NCBI RefSeq assembly: GCF_002976435.1
Contig: NZ_PUGF01000007.1
Coordinates: 146,619 to 210,618 of the forward strand
Reading direction: 5' to 3'
DNA length: 64,000 nucleotides
Source of the DNA: Solimicrobium silvestre
GTDB lineage: Bacteria; Pseudomonadota; Gammaproteobacteria; Burkholderiales; Burkholderiaceae_D
This document shows, one piece after another, positions 63,058-64,000 of this stretch. Position numbers and translations under genes: made by a program. The stretch's first letter is position 1; each line of letters starts with the position of its first letter. The notes under the pieces are model-generated. The model had not been told where the DNA came from. It was given only the letters and a program-made list of their open reading frames with translations, and ran no database searches.

Positions 63058-63120
63058 TTGCAATGCAAATGGTGGCGTCAGCCTATCCTGCGTTAGATCC
63101 GCAGGATTAGTATTACTAAT
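63058..63120. repeat. Structured direct repeat, unit A
   Basis: Three palindromes in order: TTGCAATGCAA, the hairpin CCTGCG-ttagatc-CGCAGG (63087-63105), and ATTAGTATTACTAAT (63106-63120). The ~63-bp unit recurs at 63177-63240 with the same order. Confidence 0.7.
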
Positions 63121-63176
63121 TATTTAAATGTAAATTTATTGAGAGTTGTTCGCACGGAAGTTGGACAATCGCATCG

Positions 63177-63240
63177 TTGCAATGCAAGCGGCTCGAAGAG
63201 CCTATCCTGCATTAGATGCAGCAGAATTAGTATTACTAAT
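63177..63240. repeat. Structured direct repeat, unit B
   Basis: Second copy, about 120 bp downstream of unit A. The outer palindromes are identical. The central hairpin is CTGCA-ttaga-TGCAG, in which the closing G-C pair of unit A is replaced by A-T on both sides, so pairing is kept. This points to selection on structure or a symmetrical protein site. Confidence 0.7.
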
Positions 63241-63289
63241 TTTCAGACGGGTCTCGGGGCGTTAGCCCTGAGCAAGAGGAAAGGTAAAA

Positions 63290-63379
63290 ATGCGAAGGGG
63301 GACGAAGGCCACCAAGCAGTTTTTACCGGTGTATGTGCGCGGCTTGTCGCGTATATACATTCCATATCCTGTCCTCTAG
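63290..63379 (+). CDS. Possible 29-residue small protein
   Basis: ATG at 63290 after GAGGAAAGG. The product starts MRRGTKATKQFLPVYVRGLS and ends in PVL. It is basic and short. No family is recognised. The good Shine-Dalgarno is the main support. Confidence 0.25.
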   Translation: MRRGTKATKQFLPVYVRGLSRIYIPYPVL

Positions 63380-63531
63380 GTGTCTGGGTAGTTAGTATGC
63401 TCTCGAGTATGCGCTCAAGTATATGCTGGCGTGTAGGCTGGAGTGAATGATTTAGTGAACGCTGGTGTGGACAAGCGACCAATCCATGTACGGTTTTAAG
63501 GTTAATTTTATTAATGCAAAAGGAGTGAACT

Positions 63532-63696
63532 ATGTTGATGTCAGCGGCGGATGTGGCGTTCATGAAGGGAGAGGCTGCGGCGCGGCCGGGAGACGGGCCA
63601 GACATGGCCTTGGTGCGTGCCAGCGAGTATGGGTATATCGTACCAGGTGCGCAACGGACGGCGTTTGTGCAGGGGTTCTTGCTGGCGATTGGCTAA
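63532..63696 (+). CDS. Small protein of 54 residues, function unknown
   Basis: ATG at 63532 follows AAAAGGAGTGAAC, a strong Shine-Dalgarno. The product begins MLMSAADVAFMKGEAAARPG and ends FVQGFLLAIG. A factor-independent terminator follows 40 bp later (63737-63787). Together these suggest a real transcribed unit. No domain is recognised. Confidence 0.5.
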   Translation: MLMSAADVAFMKGEAAARPGDGPDMALVRASEYGYIVPGAQRTAFVQGFLLAIG

Positions 63697-63736
63697 GCGA
63701 TAAACACATTAGATTCCGCGGCTTCTCTTCGCCGCT

Positions 63737-63787
63737 AAAAAAAACCACTCCTATCCAGTAGCTACTGGAGGGAGCGGCTTTTTTATT
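63737..63787 (+). terminator. Rho-independent terminator after the 54-residue gene
   Basis: The inner palindrome CCAGTAGCTACTGG is enclosed by CTCC/GGAG, with a TTTTTT run after the stem. CTTCGCCGCTAAA precedes it, as at 62852-62865. Confidence 0.7.
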
Positions 63788-63968
63788 ATTTAAAAGAGAA
63801 AGAATATTATTGCAGCGTTAAGGCTCGTCACTTGGCGCATTACGCTATGCTAATGACACCCTACATTACACCTTAATGAAATGGACTCCACCCTCCTGAA
63901 AACGGCATCATAATGTGCCTAGCGAGCCAGGTGGGCTGGCAAGCGACAATCAAGAGAAGGAGTCCGAA

Positions 63969-64000
63969 ATGGATACTACCGTAAAAATGATTGGTTTGGA
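63969..64000 (+). CDS. Start of a possible IS110/IS1111-family recombinase, cut by the window end
   Basis: ATG at 63969 follows AGAAGGAG, a strong ribosome site. Ten codons are visible, reading MDTTVKMIGL. Short (V/I)K(x)IG(L/I)D openings are typical of IS110-type recombinases, but eleven residues are too few to prove it. 63788-63968 is non-coding and contains GGACTCC (63883) and GGAGTCC (63958) as an inverted pair, which could be part of the element's left end. Confidence 0.4.
   Translation, partial: MDTTVKMIGL

Noticed and set aside
63058..63240. Integron attC sites, suggested by GTTAGAT in repeat unit A
   Set aside because: The matching RYYYAAC inverse core is missing at the expected distance, and unit B has ATTAGAT, so the core is not kept.
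63139..63450. Plus-strand frame of 103 codons
   Set aside because: It runs through the structured repeat unit B, and its composition is irregular, rich in Ser and Cys. No Shine-Dalgarno or family match.
63243..63605. Minus-strand frame of 120 codons near the window end
   Set aside because: It is opposite two better-supported small plus-strand ORFs and shows no recognisable pattern.
1..64000. CRISPR arrays, rRNA or tRNA genes
   Set aside because: No regularly spaced repeats or recognisable RNA gene signatures were noticed when reading the sequence. A dedicated scan would be needed to exclude a tRNA.

Overview
The window looks like chromosomal DNA of a Gram-negative betaproteobacterium, probably Burkholderiales/Oxalobacteraceae-like. 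The evidence is an XrtA (EpsH-type) exosortase/PEP-CTERM exopolysaccharide locus, an RND pump with a lipoprotein adaptor, OmpA and LytTR-type signalling proteins, and short GGACTCCCG-type dispersed palindromes. The genus assignment is inference. No rRNA, tRNA or CRISPR array was recognised.

Positions 1-16,000 are an accessory patchwork. The window opens with the 5' end of hemN behind a perfect FNR/ANR box. A YefM/YoeB-type toxin-antitoxin pair and a secreted alpha/beta hydrolase with a Fur-like box follow. Next come an ArsR regulator flanked by two SRPBCC proteins, a GNAT, a LysR regulator, a GST, an exported M20 peptidase and an NnrU-like membrane protein. Positions 9,530-13,799 are bracketed by two identical 149-bp MITE-like elements in direct orientation. 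The segment between them carries small odd genes: a DUF3885-like protein, half of an MreB, an RraB-like protein, a DUF2314 protein and a secreted ChaN/TIKI-like protein.

Positions 16,000-34,400 hold a LytTR/LytS-type two-component system, nitronate monooxygenase, a PRPP synthetase homologue and oleate hydratase. They also hold a TPR-GGDEF diguanylate cyclase, an Ig-like/ice-binding (DUF3494) lipoprotein followed by an OmpA-family porin, and an RND efflux pair.

Positions 34,400-61,650 are the exopolysaccharide and PEP-CTERM sorting region. A PEP-CTERM fibro-slime-like protein has a good sigma-54 promoter. Sugar-nucleotide genes (manC-type, UDP-HexNAc dehydrogenase and epimerase), a Wzy/WaaL-like ligase with an embedded extracytoplasmic domain, and a BcsL-like acetyltransferase follow. 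The XrtA core then comprises the TPR lipoprotein PrsT, the Wza-like export lipoprotein (on the opposite strand), chain-length protein, tyrosine kinase, outer-membrane protein, ExeA-like ATPase, polysaccharide deacetylase, FemAB protein, two GT4 glycosyltransferases, an exosortase-EpsI fusion and an asparagine-synthase-like amidotransferase. The expected joint role is to make, lengthen and export an exopolysaccharide, probably containing N-acetylhexosamine uronate, and to sort PEP-CTERM proteins to the surface. No priming glycosyltransferase and no PrsK/PrsR regulators are visible here.

Positions 61,650-64,000 are mobile-element territory: an IS6-family element whose transposase has one nonsense mutation, then about 1.4 kb without a normal-sized gene. 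That stretch holds palindromic motifs, a pair of ~63-bp structured direct repeats, tiny ORFs and two terminators. The window ends in the first codons of what may be an IS110/IS1111-type recombinase.
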